Counted from the stretch's first letter, positions 5,881 to 13,222 are shown. The stretch: DNA of 13,593 nucleotides from an uncultured Oscillospiraceae bacterium (GCA_910578505.1 CAJTPV010000053.1:1-13593); one strand, 5' to 3'. Notes: generated from the letters alone by a model not told the origin. Made by a program: numbers and translations.

Positions 5881-7546
5881 TGTACCTCAACACTTTTTCC
5901 AAGTTGCCTTTTTGCAAAATAATCAGGTCGATTGCGCTGATTTTGCTACGCTCAATTCGTCTGGCAAGCTGCCGCTCCAATGCGGCTTTATCTATATTTT
6001 CCAGAACATTCAGGATAACTCCACCAGGGTTGTCCTGAATTTGTTTTATAGCGTGCTGCAGCAACTTATCCGCCCCATTTATGGAGGCAGCCCCTTTTAA
6101 TTCCCAGAATGCCCCTTTCCAAAAGTAGTCTGGCCTTTTAACGCTGTCCAGATCCGATTCTTTCAGTAATGTAATGTCTTCTCCAAATTTATGGTGAATC
6201 CAGTCAGCCATATCAATTTCCGCCTGATGACCTTTTACTCTGTATCCCGCCTCATATATGATGGCACCCTGCCCAGGCGTGGCAGAACTCAAATATTCCC
6301 CTGTCACATCTCTTGATGTTAATCCTCTTGCTCTACGCACTTCTGGTATCTCCTCTAGCCTGTTTACAGCCATTATACCAGAATTTGTCGAATTTGCAAG
6401 GCTATTATCCTGTTTCTCCCCGAACCCGGCCACCTCTGTCCGCTCATACTGTGTCCGAAGCCCGGCGTCTCTGGAGAACTCCACATACCTCTGGCGCAGG
6501 ATGGTCAGCCGGGTCTTATCGGTCTTCAGCTTCTCGTCGTCCCCGGCGGCCTCGTCCACCATGATTCGGTTCTTCTGCCGCCGGATGGCCCGTTCCAACC
6601 TCCGCTGCATCTGGGTGGCCTCGTAGCCGGTGTAGTGCCTGCCGTCAATGGTGACACCCTTCTTGTTGTCCTGCCGGAACTTCTCCAGTTCCGCCGCCGT
6701 GTACTGGGGCCGGTTGACGCCCAGGATAATGGGAAAAGTGGCGTGGCCGCAGTTGAGCGTCCCGATCCGGCGGCGCAGGCTGTTGTTTAGCGCGGTATAT
6801 GCCTCATCACTGTACTGCTTCCCCTGAATCGGCTCATGGTCCGGGGCGCTGTTGGCGTGGGCGGTAATTTCCCAGCCGTTGCACCTCAGCTGGTCATGGG
6901 TCTCCTGGATGATCTTCTCCTGCATCAGCCCCAGGCCGCCCATGATGTTCCGCCGGACAGCCGCCTCCAGGGAGGTATGTAGCCCGCTCTCGTAGTCGAT
7001 TACCCGCAGGCCCTTGTCCGCCAGATTTTTGGTGGCCTGCCGGATGGCGGTCATGTAGTCCGCCGCGCCGGTGCTCACCAGTTCAAAGGCGAAGTCCGTG
7101 CAGGCCCGGTAGGCGTCCTGCAAGGGCAGCGCGTTCCCGTAGGGGTCCACCATGCCCATCGTTTGGGTCAGGTTGGTAAAATCATCCTCAGCCAGCTCCG
7201 CCGCGGCGGATACGATCTGCTGCAAAACCGTGTTCTGCTGGAAGGGAATCGCCTGCACCTGGGGGAACCGGCTCACGTCCAGATTATAGCCGGACTGTGC
7301 GGACTGGTACATGATCCGCCGGATTTCCTTGTGGGAGAGCTTCAGCATGCGGCGCATTTCCTGCTTGATCTGCCGCTGGGATACGCCCAGCTGCTGTGCC
7401 TTCCAGACCTGATAGGCCGCCGTGCTGGTCATCTGGCCCGCGTGGGCCACCCGCCGCACGATCTCCCGCAGCAGATACGCCTGAATAGGGGCAACCAGCT
7501 TTGCGGCCTTGTCCCGCAGGGCGTTGATCTGTTCGGCTGTGAGCAT
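5873..7546 (-). CDS. Minor capsid protein (Phage_min_cap2/MuF type) with C-terminal CdiA-CT-like nuclease toxin domain
   Basis: A 557-residue chimera. Residues 1-375 are a standard minor capsid protein 2 with a MuF-type core: helical N-terminus (MLTAEQINALRDKAAKLVAP), QVQAIPFQQNT, FTNLTQTMGMVDPYG, EITAHANSAPDHEPIQGKQY, and the metal-type NCGH motif (Cys266, His268). From about residue 378 the DNA turns AT-rich and the protein changes to a linker and a compact domain at about 430-557. Its putative active site is Glu443 (QAEID), Asp473 (RPDYFW) and Glu482-x-Lys484 (WELKG), the PD-(D/E)XK arrangement of CdiA-CT tRNA nucleases (CdiA_C family), including the late hydrophobic strand AIDLIILQKGN. 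Known biology: MuF proteins with swappable toxin C-termini occur in Firmicutes temperate phages and are thought to enter cells with the DNA. The ATG overlaps the portal stop (TAATG). It is the only complete head gene; no immunity gene is recognisable downstream. Confidence 0.8.
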   Translation of the reverse strand: MLTAEQINALRDKAAKLVAPIQAYLLREIVRRVAHAGQMTSTAAYQVWKAQQLGVSQRQIKQEMRRMLKLSHKEIRRIMYQSAQSGYNLDVSRFPQVQAIPFQQNTVLQQIVSAAAELAEDDFTNLTQTMGMVDPYGNALPLQDAYRACTDFAFELVSTGAADYMTAIRQATKNLADKGLRVIDYESGLHTSLEAAVRRNIMGGLGLMQEKIIQETHDQLRCNGWEITAHANSAPDHEPIQGKQYSDEAYTALNNSLRRRIGTLNCGHATFPIILGVNRPQYTAAELEKFRQDNKKGVTIDGRHYTGYEATQMQRRLERAIRRQKNRIMVDEAAGDDEKLKTDKTRLTILRQRYVEFSRDAGLRTQYERTEVAGFGEKQDNSLANSTNSGIMAVNRLEEIPEVRRARGLTSRDVTGEYLSSATPGQGAIIYEAGYRVKGHQAEIDMADWIHHKFGEDITLLKESDLDSVKRPDYFWKGAFWELKGAASINGADKLLQHAIKQIQDNPGGVILNVLENIDKAALERQLARRIERSKISAIDLIILQKGNLEKVLRYNK

Positions 7547-8522
7547 TACGCATCACCGTCCGCCAGCTGCTGGGCCTCCGGCATGTATTTCTCCCTGATT
7601 TTCTTCAGGTCCGCCGCCGTCTCCGTTGGCATGCCGAACCGCCAGCCCAGGGCGATCTCCGGTTTCAGCAGCCCGGCGGACACCATGCCCATGTACTCCG
7701 CCCAGGTCTTGTCTTCGTCGTAGAGGATGCCGTTGCCCCAGTCGATGGCAACCGCGTCCTCCGGTACATCGTGGGCGTCGGGGACATGGTACAGCCGCCC
7801 CAGCACGCCGCAAATCTGCACAGCCTCCCGGACTGCGCTCTCCCACATCTGCTGGAAGTCGATGATGGTGAGATTGTAGTCCCCGGCGCTGGAGGTGACC
7901 TCCGTGGCCGTGCGTTCCGCCGCCTCCACCTCGCTGAGCAGCCCCCGCTTCAGGCCGATGATATTTTCCGCTGACCGCAGATACTCCTGCTTCCGCGCCA
8001 GGAACGACGCCTCCCGCAGCGCCGGAGAGAAGATGGTCAGCCCCACGGTCTCCGGGTCGTCGTCGATGCCCACAAAGAGCTTGTCTGTCAGCCGCCGCCG
8101 TCCGTCCCGGCCCTTTCGCAGCAGGTCGTCAGAGGCGATGATCCGGGACTGCCCGCGCTCAAATTCGCCGTTTAATAGGGCCTCGTTGCGGTCGATGTTG
8201 TGGATCAGGCCCACAGCCGGGGCGTAGATGCTCACGCCGTCCCGGCTCCCATCCACGCAGTTTTCCAGCGGTGTTTTCAGCCAGGCCATCCCCAGGCCGC
8301 CTATGGGCTCCGGATATGTGTATTCCTCCGGCAGTCCGTCATACCGCGCCAGCGCTTTCAGCGGCACCGTACGGCCCAGGATATCCGCCGTCTCGGAACA
8401 ATAGAGCTGGTTCCGGATGGTAAGAACTCCACGGGGATCGACCGTCCGGCGTTCCAGCAGCGTGTAATAGTGAAAGCGTCCTCGTAGCTGTAGGCGTTGT
8501 GGAGTGCGTTGAAAATACTCAC
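7546..8522 (-). pseudogene. Portal protein (SPP1 gp6-like), frameshifted and internally deleted
   Basis: The gene starts at GTG 8522, overlapping the previous stop (GTGA), and reads MSIFNALHNAYSYEDAF; a single-base loss near 8471-8474 then shifts the frame. Restoring one base gives YYTLLERRTVDPRGVLTIRN and joins the long intact frame (8367-7546) with conserved portal stretches: IGGLGMAWLKTP, LIHNIDRNEALLNGEFERG, LARKQEYLRSAENIIGLKRG, TATEVTSSAGDYNLTIIDFQ. The reconstructed product is about 325 residues, whereas related portals are about 450-500, and a block between the N-terminal 15 residues and TLLERRTVD seems missing; I infer an internal deletion at or near the frameshift. The portal is the dodecameric ring through which terminase pumps DNA, so this phage cannot package into its own heads. 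Confidence 0.8.
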
Positions 8523-8722
8523 GGCTTCACCTCGTTGTTGATAACAATCCGGCGCATGGAGCGCAGCGCCGTCTCCAGACCGTCAATGTATGCGTTCAGC
8601 TCCCGCATGTCCTGGGCCTGCCGCTCCAGCTGGGCCAGCAGCCGCTTGTTTTCAGCATAGACAGAATCCTTCGCCCAGGCGGGCAGGAACTTTTCCAGCA
8701 GCCATTTTCTGAACCTTCTCAT
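8519..8722 (-). CDS. Small phage coiled-coil protein between terminase and portal
   Basis: The start chosen is ATG 8722 (MRRFRKWLLEKFLPAW), which overlaps the terminase stop (ATGA) and has a GGAGGGG ribosome site four bases away; an upstream in-frame GTG lies inside that site. The 67-residue product has a basic amphipathic N-terminus, then a heptad-like helix (VYAENKRLLAQLERQAQDM) consistent with a coiled coil, then a short basic segment ending RIVINNEVKP. Similar small proteins occupy this position in related phages. Function unknown; intact and translationally coupled on both sides. Confidence 0.6.
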   Translation of the reverse strand: MRRFRKWLLEKFLPAWAKDSVYAENKRLLAQLERQAQDMRELNAYIDGLETALRSMRRIVINNEVKP

Positions 8723-9957
8723 TGTCCCCTCCGTTTCCACACTGGCTCCAGTGCGTAGCGGGCGGCGTCGATGCTGTGATTTGCCGCGTCCGGATAGCCC
8801 TCCAGCACCTCGCCGGTCTTGACATCTCGCTCATATTCGTACTCAGAAAATTCCTTTGCCGTCTCCGGGCACCGCTCCGGGTCGATAACAATGGCCCGCA
8901 GGGACTGCAGCCATTTGATCCCGTAGGCCACGCTGCCCGGCCCCTTTTTGGCCTCCCGCATCCGGAAACCATAGTCGCGGAAATCGGCCACATTGCGGTC
9001 GCCGCCAGCGCCGGGGTCCGCTATGATGAGGTCGTCCATATGGTGCCTGATCTTCTCCGCCCAGACGGCGTTGGACTGCCGCCAGCCGCGAAACTCCTCG
9101 TAGATGTACAGCGTCCGGGCGGCGCTCTCATAGGCGCAGCCTACAAAGTGGTTGGGGTCGGGGTACCAGCCCCAATCCTGTCCAAAATAGTGATAATCGA
9201 ACGACTGAATCTGTTTGCCGGCAATGGGCTCCAGCCGCAGGTTTTCAAACACCGCCGTGCCGCTACCAACGACTTCTCCGCCGTACTCACAGCGGTATGC
9301 GGTCTCGTTGGTCTCTTTCAGGTGCTCCGCATCGGCCAGAAACCGGGGCCCCAGCCATTCCGGCGGCGTGGTCAGGTAGGTGCTGTGGTGGACCATGCGG
9401 CCCGCCTTCTGCTCCAGCACGTATTTGTTTGCCCAGTTCCGGGCCATAGCGGGCGGATTGAAGGACTTGAAGCAGAAGCTGTACGGCCCGCCGCGAAAGA
9501 TGGACTGTTCCACATTCCGCACCTGCTCCGGCCCATCGAACTGGTCCAGCTCCTCGAACCACCCCATGCCGATGTAGCCGAATGGCACCTTGATGGACTT
9601 GAGCTTGCCGGGGTCGTCCAAACCGAAGAAAAGGATCTTCTGGCCTGTAGGCAGGTAGGTACATTCCATGGGGCTGACCGTGCAGCGGAACCGGCTGGTC
9701 AGGCCCAGTTCGGCAATGGCCCAGCAGATCTGGGCGTACACCGATGTACGCAGGGTGTTGGCTACTTTCCGCAGCACAACGGCGTGGCAGTCCGGGTGGC
9801 GAAGCAGCAGCAGGATCAGTTCCACGGACACGAAGCTGGATTTGCCGCTGCCGCGCCCGCCTTTGGCCACCAGCTCGTTGATAGCGCCGGTTTTGATTGC
9901 CCTGTGCGGCTCCCGGAACGCCGGGGACAGGATCTCCGATAGCTTACATGTCGTCAA
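8719..9957 (-). CDS. terL: Terminase large subunit (PBSX/XtmB family)
   Basis: Packaging motor ATPase and nuclease, 412 residues from a TTG start at 9957 placed nine bases after a GGAGGGG ribosome site; the frame stays open further upstream but overlaps the small subunit. ATPase motifs: Walker A GGRGSGKSS at 33-41, and a Walker B region FGYIGMGWFEELD at 126-138. Nuclease half: FGQDWGWYPDPNHFVG (Asp261), IIADPGAGGDRNVADF (Asp314) and NHSIDAARYAL (Asp397), a plausible RNase H-like acidic triad. PBSX-type terminases are typically of this length, so the gene appears complete. It follows the small subunit with a 14-base overlap and precedes the portal region, the standard packaging order. It looks functional, unlike the portal and capsid it would serve. 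Confidence 0.92.
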   Translation of the reverse strand: MTTCKLSEILSPAFREPHRAIKTGAINELVAKGGRGSGKSSFVSVELILLLLRHPDCHAVVLRKVANTLRTSVYAQICWAIAELGLTSRFRCTVSPMECTYLPTGQKILFFGLDDPGKLKSIKVPFGYIGMGWFEELDQFDGPEQVRNVEQSIFRGGPYSFCFKSFNPPAMARNWANKYVLEQKAGRMVHHSTYLTTPPEWLGPRFLADAEHLKETNETAYRCEYGGEVVGSGTAVFENLRLEPIAGKQIQSFDYHYFGQDWGWYPDPNHFVGCAYESAARTLYIYEEFRGWRQSNAVWAEKIRHHMDDLIIADPGAGGDRNVADFRDYGFRMREAKKGPGSVAYGIKWLQSLRAIVIDPERCPETAKEFSEYEYERDVKTGEVLEGYPDAANHSIDAARYALEPVWKRRGQ

Positions 9958-10297
9958 TGATTTGCACCCCTCCGTCTGTGTCTTCTTCCGGTTTCTCGCC
10001 CAGCAGGTCAATGAGTACCTTTGCCGCCCTTGCGTCCCCGCCGATGGCTCGCTCCGTCAGGCCGATAATCATCGCCATCTGGTTGTCGATGTCCTCCGGG
10101 TCAATGCCCATCATGGAGATAGCATTCCAGCGTTTTGGCTCAGACGGCGGCAGGGACAGGTAATACTCAGCGGCGTCTTTTAAGCTGCGTTTCCGGCGGC
10201 GGGACACGCCGGAGGCCCGTCCGCCCGCTGCGCCTTTTTCTCGCGCTTCGCTCGTGCTTCGGATCGTATATGGGGCGAGATTTTGTTCATTCGGCAT
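9944..10297 (-). CDS. terS: Probable terminase small subunit
   Basis: 117 residues, start ATG 10297 with an AGAGGTGG ribosome site. Near the N-terminus is a Lys/Arg/Gly-rich stretch (EKGAAGGRASGVSRRRKRSL), then a helix (KDAAEYYLSLP) and a helical C-terminal half (NQMAMIIGLTERAIGGDARA) ending in an acidic tail EEDTDGGVQIIDDM. This is the pattern of a family found directly upstream of PBSX-type large terminases in Firmicutes phages, where the small subunit recognises the packaging site. DNA binding is inferred from position and basic N-terminus; there is no classic HTH I can point to. It overlaps the large subunit start, suggesting translational coupling. Intact. Confidence 0.65.
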   Translation of the reverse strand: MPNEQNLAPYTIRSTSEAREKGAAGGRASGVSRRRKRSLKDAAEYYLSLPPSEPKRWNAISMMGIDPEDIDNQMAMIIGLTERAIGGDARAAKVLIDLLGEKPEEDTDGGVQIIDDM

Positions 10298-10507
10298 GCC
10301 ACCACCTCTCTGTCAGAATAGTTTGATTGCCAGCAGTATCCTCGCGCGGACGCCGCCGGCATATGCCCCCACTTCCCGGGGCGGCGGCCCCTCTACCGCC
10401 GCCCCGTTCCGTAGGTGAAAGGAGAAAATCAACATGGGATATGCCAGTCCCACGGGATAAGTGTAGCACAGATTTTTCGATCCGCCGCCCTTTCAAGGGC
10501 GATAAAA
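10298..10507. other. Intergenic region with a strong GC hairpin and a tiny leader-like ORF
   Basis: No full gene lies here. A perfect 10-bp stem, GGGGCGGCGG (10378-10387) with CCGCCGCCCC (10396-10405) around an 8-base loop, separates the XRE gene from the terminase genes; there is no T-run on either strand, so it may attenuate transcription instead of being a standard terminator. On the plus strand an AAAGGAG ribosome site precedes ATG 10434, opening an 8-codon frame (MGYASPTG) to TAA at 10458-10460. A palindrome GGCATATGCC lies near 10358. None of these has a proven role. Confidence 0.4.
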
Positions 10508-10723
10508 TTAGTAATTGGTTCTGCCCCACAAATAATCCATGCTGACATGATAATAGTCTGCAATTGCCGCCAGAGAATCTACAGTAGGATCAGCTTCTCC
10601 CCTCTCATATTTGCCAATAGCACTGGATGGCAGGCCGATCAGCTCCGATGTCGTTGCCATGCTTCGCAAAGGCTGTTTAGATTCCCGCAGGGCCCGCAGC
10701 CGTCTCGGAAATTCATCTGTCAC
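10508..10723 (-). CDS. XRE-family (Cro/CI-type) transcriptional regulator
   Basis: 71 residues from a GTG start at 10723, chosen because AGGAGGGG lies six bases upstream; the in-frame upstream GTG (10741) would include the ribosome site. The single HTH_3 domain is complete: LRALRESKQPLRS, MATTSELIGLPSSAIGKYE with the recognition helix around SSAIGKYERG, then SLAAIADYYHVSMDYLWGR, the usual end of short XRE regulators. There is no C-terminal protease or oligomerisation domain, so it is Cro-like in size. Its start overlaps the stop of the DnaC remnant (GTGA). The placement between replication and packaging genes differs from the usual divergent lysogeny switch, so its operator is not obvious. 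Confidence 0.85.
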   Translation of the reverse strand: MTDEFPRRLRALRESKQPLRSMATTSELIGLPSSAIGKYERGEADPTVDSLAAIADYYHVSMDYLWGRTNY

Positions 10724-10977
10724 GAAACCCCTCCTGGACACCCCGTCTCTCCCAGACGGTCGAAAATGCGCTCATAGTCCATATTCGCCGGGTGATCCAT
10801 CTCCTCCTTCGAGAAATTGGTGGTCACAATCAGCGGCTTCTTGGTCTTGTACCGCTCGTCAATGACCATCTGCACAATCTCCAGGGCGTAGCCGTTGGTC
10901 ATGCCGCTGCGCTCCTTGCGCTCGGTGCCCAGGTCGTCAATGGTACAGATGCTTTCTTTGATGATCCTGTTCGGCAT
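10720..10977 (-). pseudogene. DnaC/IstB-like helicase-loader ATPase, C-terminal fragment
   Basis: 85 codons from ATG 10977. The fragment keeps the Walker B motif (ICTIDDLGTER), a mid-region helix (YALEIVQMVIDERYKTKKP), the sensor-1 strand with Asn (LIVTTNFS) and the start of the RIFDRL arginine-finger region. Complete phage DnaC-like proteins are about 250-300 residues with a Walker A motif about 50-60 residues before Walker B; that part is absent and the preceding sequence belongs to another frame ending at 10982. The C-terminus (GETGCPGGVS) is also short. I therefore call it a fragment. ATP binding is impossible without the P-loop, so replication loading is lost. Confidence 0.7.
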
Positions 10978-10981
10978 CGGG

Positions 10982-11629
10982 TCACCGCCTGTTCCGTTTT
11001 GCGGCTGCTGACGTTTTCGGTAAGTTCACATCCTCCTTGCGCAAATAGTGGTGTCCCTCGCCTCCCGACCACCGGTTCACTTCCGGCTTTCCAGACGTGA
11101 TTTTGCCAGCGTATGTAACGATATCTCCGCGCCCCATTGCACCAAGCAAATTTTCTACCCGAAACTGTTCATGCTCCAGGGGTCCAACCTGCTTTGCTAA
11201 ATCTGCCAGTACCCGCCTCCGGCGCTTTCCTTTGTTAGCGGTAGGGTCAACCACGGCCAGCTCCGGCGCGGTAAGATATGCAATCTTACATCCATAGAGC
11301 CGCGCAAGCCCTCGAACTTCTAAAAAACTCAGCTCCTCGTTGTCCTCCAGGGCGGCGGAATCTTCTGCTTTTGTTGCACCAGCGTACTTTACCTGGGCCA
11401 CCTCTCTGTCGGTGGCCCGCAGCAGGCGGAAAATTTCGCACACCTACCAATAGCTGAATTTCTCAGCAGGGGCTCGGAGCTTCTGATAAAAGGTCTGCCG
11501 GGGCATGTGCAGCGCCTCCGCCAGATCAGCCAGGGTGCGGAACCGCCGTCCACGCCCGATACGGCTGTCAATCAAGGCGGTCAGAGCCGCGTTACGCCTG
11601 GCTTCCTCGGTAAAAATCACTTTGGGCAT
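10982..11629 (-). pseudogene. HTH-type phage protein interrupted by an amber codon
   Basis: The start is ATG 11629, with an AAGGAG ribosome site seven bases upstream. The first 61 codons read MPKVIFTEEARRNAALTALI, GRRFRTLADLAEALHMPRQT and FYQKLRAPAEKFSYW, an HTH domain with LADLAEALHMPRQTFYQKL as the probable DNA-binding helices. TAG at 11444-11446 then interrupts, and the same frame continues VCEIFRLLRATDREVAQV, a natural continuation of such a domain, for 153 codons to 10982. A GTG directly after the stop could be a start, but nothing resembling a ribosome site is at a usable distance. The rest of the C-terminal part (ELSFLEVRGLARLYGCKIAY, KGKRRRRVLADLAKQV, KPEVNRWSGGEGHHYL) I do not recognise, and it may itself be a fusion created by deletion. 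Confidence 0.5.
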
Positions 11630-12363
11630 AAATTACTCCTTGCCGTCCCGCCGATCCCGTGGTATAATAGTGGCAGGACTGATTTTGTGAGTTTTTTGGT
11701 CTTTGCCCTGCCGGGGTTGCCGCCCCGACAGGGCGCTTTTTTAGACCTCGTTGCCGTCCGCATCGAACGTCTGCACACCGTCGTATTCACCATCCAGGAA
11801 AATTTCCTCGCGAATCGCGTCACGAAGCGTGGAAAACCAACGATGCTGTTCGATGCCATCTTTGCCATTCCAAACGACACGGAATTTTTCGCATAATACA
11901 ATACCAACTCGCCATCTTCTACTTCGGATGTTACAAATTCATTATATCCCCAATGCAGATAAATTGCGAGATTTCTTGTCTCCTTTGCATCTACACCTAT
12001 CGTCAAGCATTTATAGCCATTTTGAGCAGCATAATCTTCCATTAATTTTACGAGCGTTGAAATATATCCCTTACCTTCGTGTTTTTTTCGGATGCGGAGA
12101 GCATTGATGTTAGCTATGGTAGAATTGTCAGCAAGATTAGTTCTGCCATTAATTGCACTGCATTCTGATGAGAATAGTAATGTTCCTTCTCCAACTGGAA
12201 TGTTATCTACAATAACAGTGAAAGTCACTGCTTCGCCAGTTTTGTTGTAATTAATATATGTGTCTTTCCATTTAATCCAACGGGGGTCATTGGGATTAAT
12301 GGCAATATTATATTCCCATAGACAATTGAGGTCTTCAAGAGTTGCTTTGCGGTATTCATTCAT
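11617..12363 (-). CDS. GNAT-family N-acetyltransferase fused by read-through to unrelated sequence
   Basis: The start is ATG 12363 with an AAAGGA ribosome site ten bases upstream. Residues 1-160 form a GNAT domain: MNEYRKATLEDLNCLWEYNI, a beta region (VTFTVIVDNIPVGEGTLLF), the acetyl-CoA loop RIRKKHEGKGY at 90-100 with the following helix (ISTLVKLMEDYA), CLTIGVDAKETRNLAIYLHW and a final strand GELVLYYAK. GNAT proteins of this type end about here, roughly 160-165 residues. The last 88 codons (SVSFGMAKMASNSIV...) are the wrong frame of a phage gene remnant, so the 3' end was lost at the junction and translation runs on to 11617. The substrate is unknown. The catalytic core is present but folding may suffer from the Arg-rich tail. 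It is second in a two-gene unit, about 50 bp after the phosphorylase stop. Confidence 0.75.
   Translation of the reverse strand: MNEYRKATLEDLNCLWEYNIAINPNDPRWIKWKDTYINYNKTGEAVTFTVIVDNIPVGEGTLLFSSECSAINGRTNLADNSTIANINALRIRKKHEGKGYISTLVKLMEDYAAQNGYKCLTIGVDAKETRNLAIYLHWGYNEFVTSEVEDGELVLYYAKNSVSFGMAKMASNSIVGFPRFVTRFARKFSWMVNTTVCRRSMRTATRSKKAPCRGGNPGRAKTKKLTKSVLPLLYHGIGGTARSNLCPK
11640..11668 (+). promoter_or_regulatory. Plus-strand promoter antisense to the HTH gene leader
   Basis: TTGCCG (11640-11645) and perfect TATAAT (11663-11668) are spaced by 17 bases. It points away from the HTH gene and no plus-strand gene follows before the terminator at 11705-11742. Confidence 0.55.
11675..11742 (+). 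ncRNA. Candidate short terminated RNA (about 68 nt)
   Basis: A promoter (11640-11668) and an intrinsic terminator (11705-11742) on the same strand bracket a segment too short to code for a protein, with a start expected near 11675. It lies in the leader between a decayed phage gene (stop at 11741-11743) and the HTH gene (start 11629). Such an RNA would be antisense to any minus-strand message reading through here. Sequence evidence only; expression is unproven. Confidence 0.4.
11705..11742 (+). terminator. Intrinsic terminator (plus strand)
   Basis: GCCCTG (11705-11710) pairs with CAGGGC (11729-11734) and CGGGG (11712-11716) with CCCCG (11723-11727), with one internal mismatch and a 6-base loop, followed by GC and six T. 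The minus-strand side lacks a T-run. Confidence 0.75.
11741..11890 (-). pseudogene. C-terminal remnant of an unidentified phage protein
   Basis: In a different frame from the acetyltransferase read-through, 49 codons starting EKFRVVWNGKDGIEQHRWFS, with TLRDAIREEIF and DGEYDGVQTFDADGNEV, end at TAA 11741-11743. Charged-residue spacing, GC-rich composition like the phage genes, and a proper stop just before a terminator suggest real coding sequence. The coding character begins exactly where the acetyltransferase homology ends, so the 5' part was removed by the cassette insertion. I do not recognise the family. Confidence 0.5.
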
Positions 12364-12413
12364 TGTTTAGATTCCTTTCAAATTTCGGTTTAAACTTATA
12401 ACCACATAATCCG

Positions 12414-13181
12414 TTATAATTTCTTTATAATTTCGATTGCAGAGATAATCAAATTATATCGGATATTCTTTTGCGTATTCCAATTTCGAGAATCCCACTC
12501 TTCACCGCTTACATCATCACCGGCATATAATAACTGGGCAAGCGGAATATTGTAATACTGGGACACCGCAAAAAAGGCTGCTGCTTCCATTTCCACAGTG
12601 ATACATCCCTCGTTTCTCCTTAATTCAACCATGTCAGGAGTTTCTCTGTATATAGCGTCGCTTGTCCAAGTTTTCCCGGTTGTAAATGGAATCCCCATTT
12701 GTTCCAAACATGAAACAACCGTCTTAACCGTTTCTTTATGGCATTCCACTTCACGGGATGGCTCTAAATAATGATAGGATGTCCCCTCATCTCTAACCGC
12801 AGAAACAGGGATAATAATTTCTCCCACTTTGCTGTCCTTTGTCAATGCCCCTGCGCCGCCGCAGATTATAAATTTCTCACATCCCATAGCATGAAGTTCT
12901 TCAATCGTTACAGCCGTACCCGGCGCACCACAAAATGCCATTGTGATACAAAGCTTATCTGTACCATATCCATATTCATAAATCGGTATATCAAGCACTT
13001 CTGAATTAAGATAGCCAATGACAGGAAGATTATTTTCCGAAACAAACTGTTCCAGTTCCTTCCTGAAAGAAGTAACCACACATTTTTCAGGAAGGCTTTT
13101 AGCCAAAAAATTCGCTGCCTGAATAATCGGATTTTTACCAGTATCAAACTCACATATCGGATATTTATTCTTAAATACCAT
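12414..13181 (-). CDS. Nucleoside phosphorylase (PNP/UDP family)
   Basis: 255 residues. I chose ATG 13181 (MVFKNKYPICEFD) because GGAGG lies eight bases upstream; the in-frame ATG at 13196 overlaps that site. The family marks are in order: phosphate/ribose-binding strand FCGAPGTAV, FIICGGAGALTKDSKVGEII with the GG-A-G loop, RDEGTSYHY, TWTSDAIYRE, the signature VEMEAAAFFAV (Glu-Met-Glu ribose binding), and YAGDDVSGEEWD at the catalytic-loop position. Such enzymes cleave a nucleoside with phosphate into base and ribose-1-phosphate in salvage; uridine-type is plausible but the substrate cannot be assigned. It is AT-rich with its own promoter and appears intact. It is the first gene of the cassette, upstream of the acetyltransferase. 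Confidence 0.85.
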   Translation of the reverse strand: MVFKNKYPICEFDTGKNPIIQAANFLAKSLPEKCVVTSFRKELEQFVSENNLPVIGYLNSEVLDIPIYEYGYGTDKLCITMAFCGAPGTAVTIEELHAMGCEKFIICGGAGALTKDSKVGEIIIPVSAVRDEGTSYHYLEPSREVECHKETVKTVVSCLEQMGIPFTTGKTWTSDAIYRETPDMVELRRNEGCITVEMEAAAFFAVSQYYNIPLAQLLYAGDDVSGEEWDSRNWNTQKNIRYNLIISAIEIIKKL

Positions 13182-13216
13182 GTCTTTTACCTCCATTTCG
13201 ACTTGCCAATGGCTCC

Positions 13217-13222
13217 ATTATA
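13217..13222 (-). promoter_or_regulatory. Probable -10 box of the phosphorylase promoter
   Basis: The minus strand reads TATAAT here, about 35 bases upstream of the phosphorylase ATG. Seventeen bases further up is TTCCCT, a weak -35 that overlaps one arm of an inverted repeat (13241-13248), so a protein or structure at that repeat could affect the promoter. Confidence 0.45.

Noticed and set aside
8722..9942. 406-codon plus-strand ORF opposite the large terminase
   Set aside because: The minus strand encodes a full terminase with ATPase and nuclease motifs. The plus ORF shows no family resemblance and is a codon-bias shadow in GC-rich DNA.
10982..11443. Independent 153-codon gene starting at GTG 11443
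   Set aside because: The GTG follows the TAG directly, has no ribosome site at a workable distance, and the first residues continue the helix of the preceding HTH domain.
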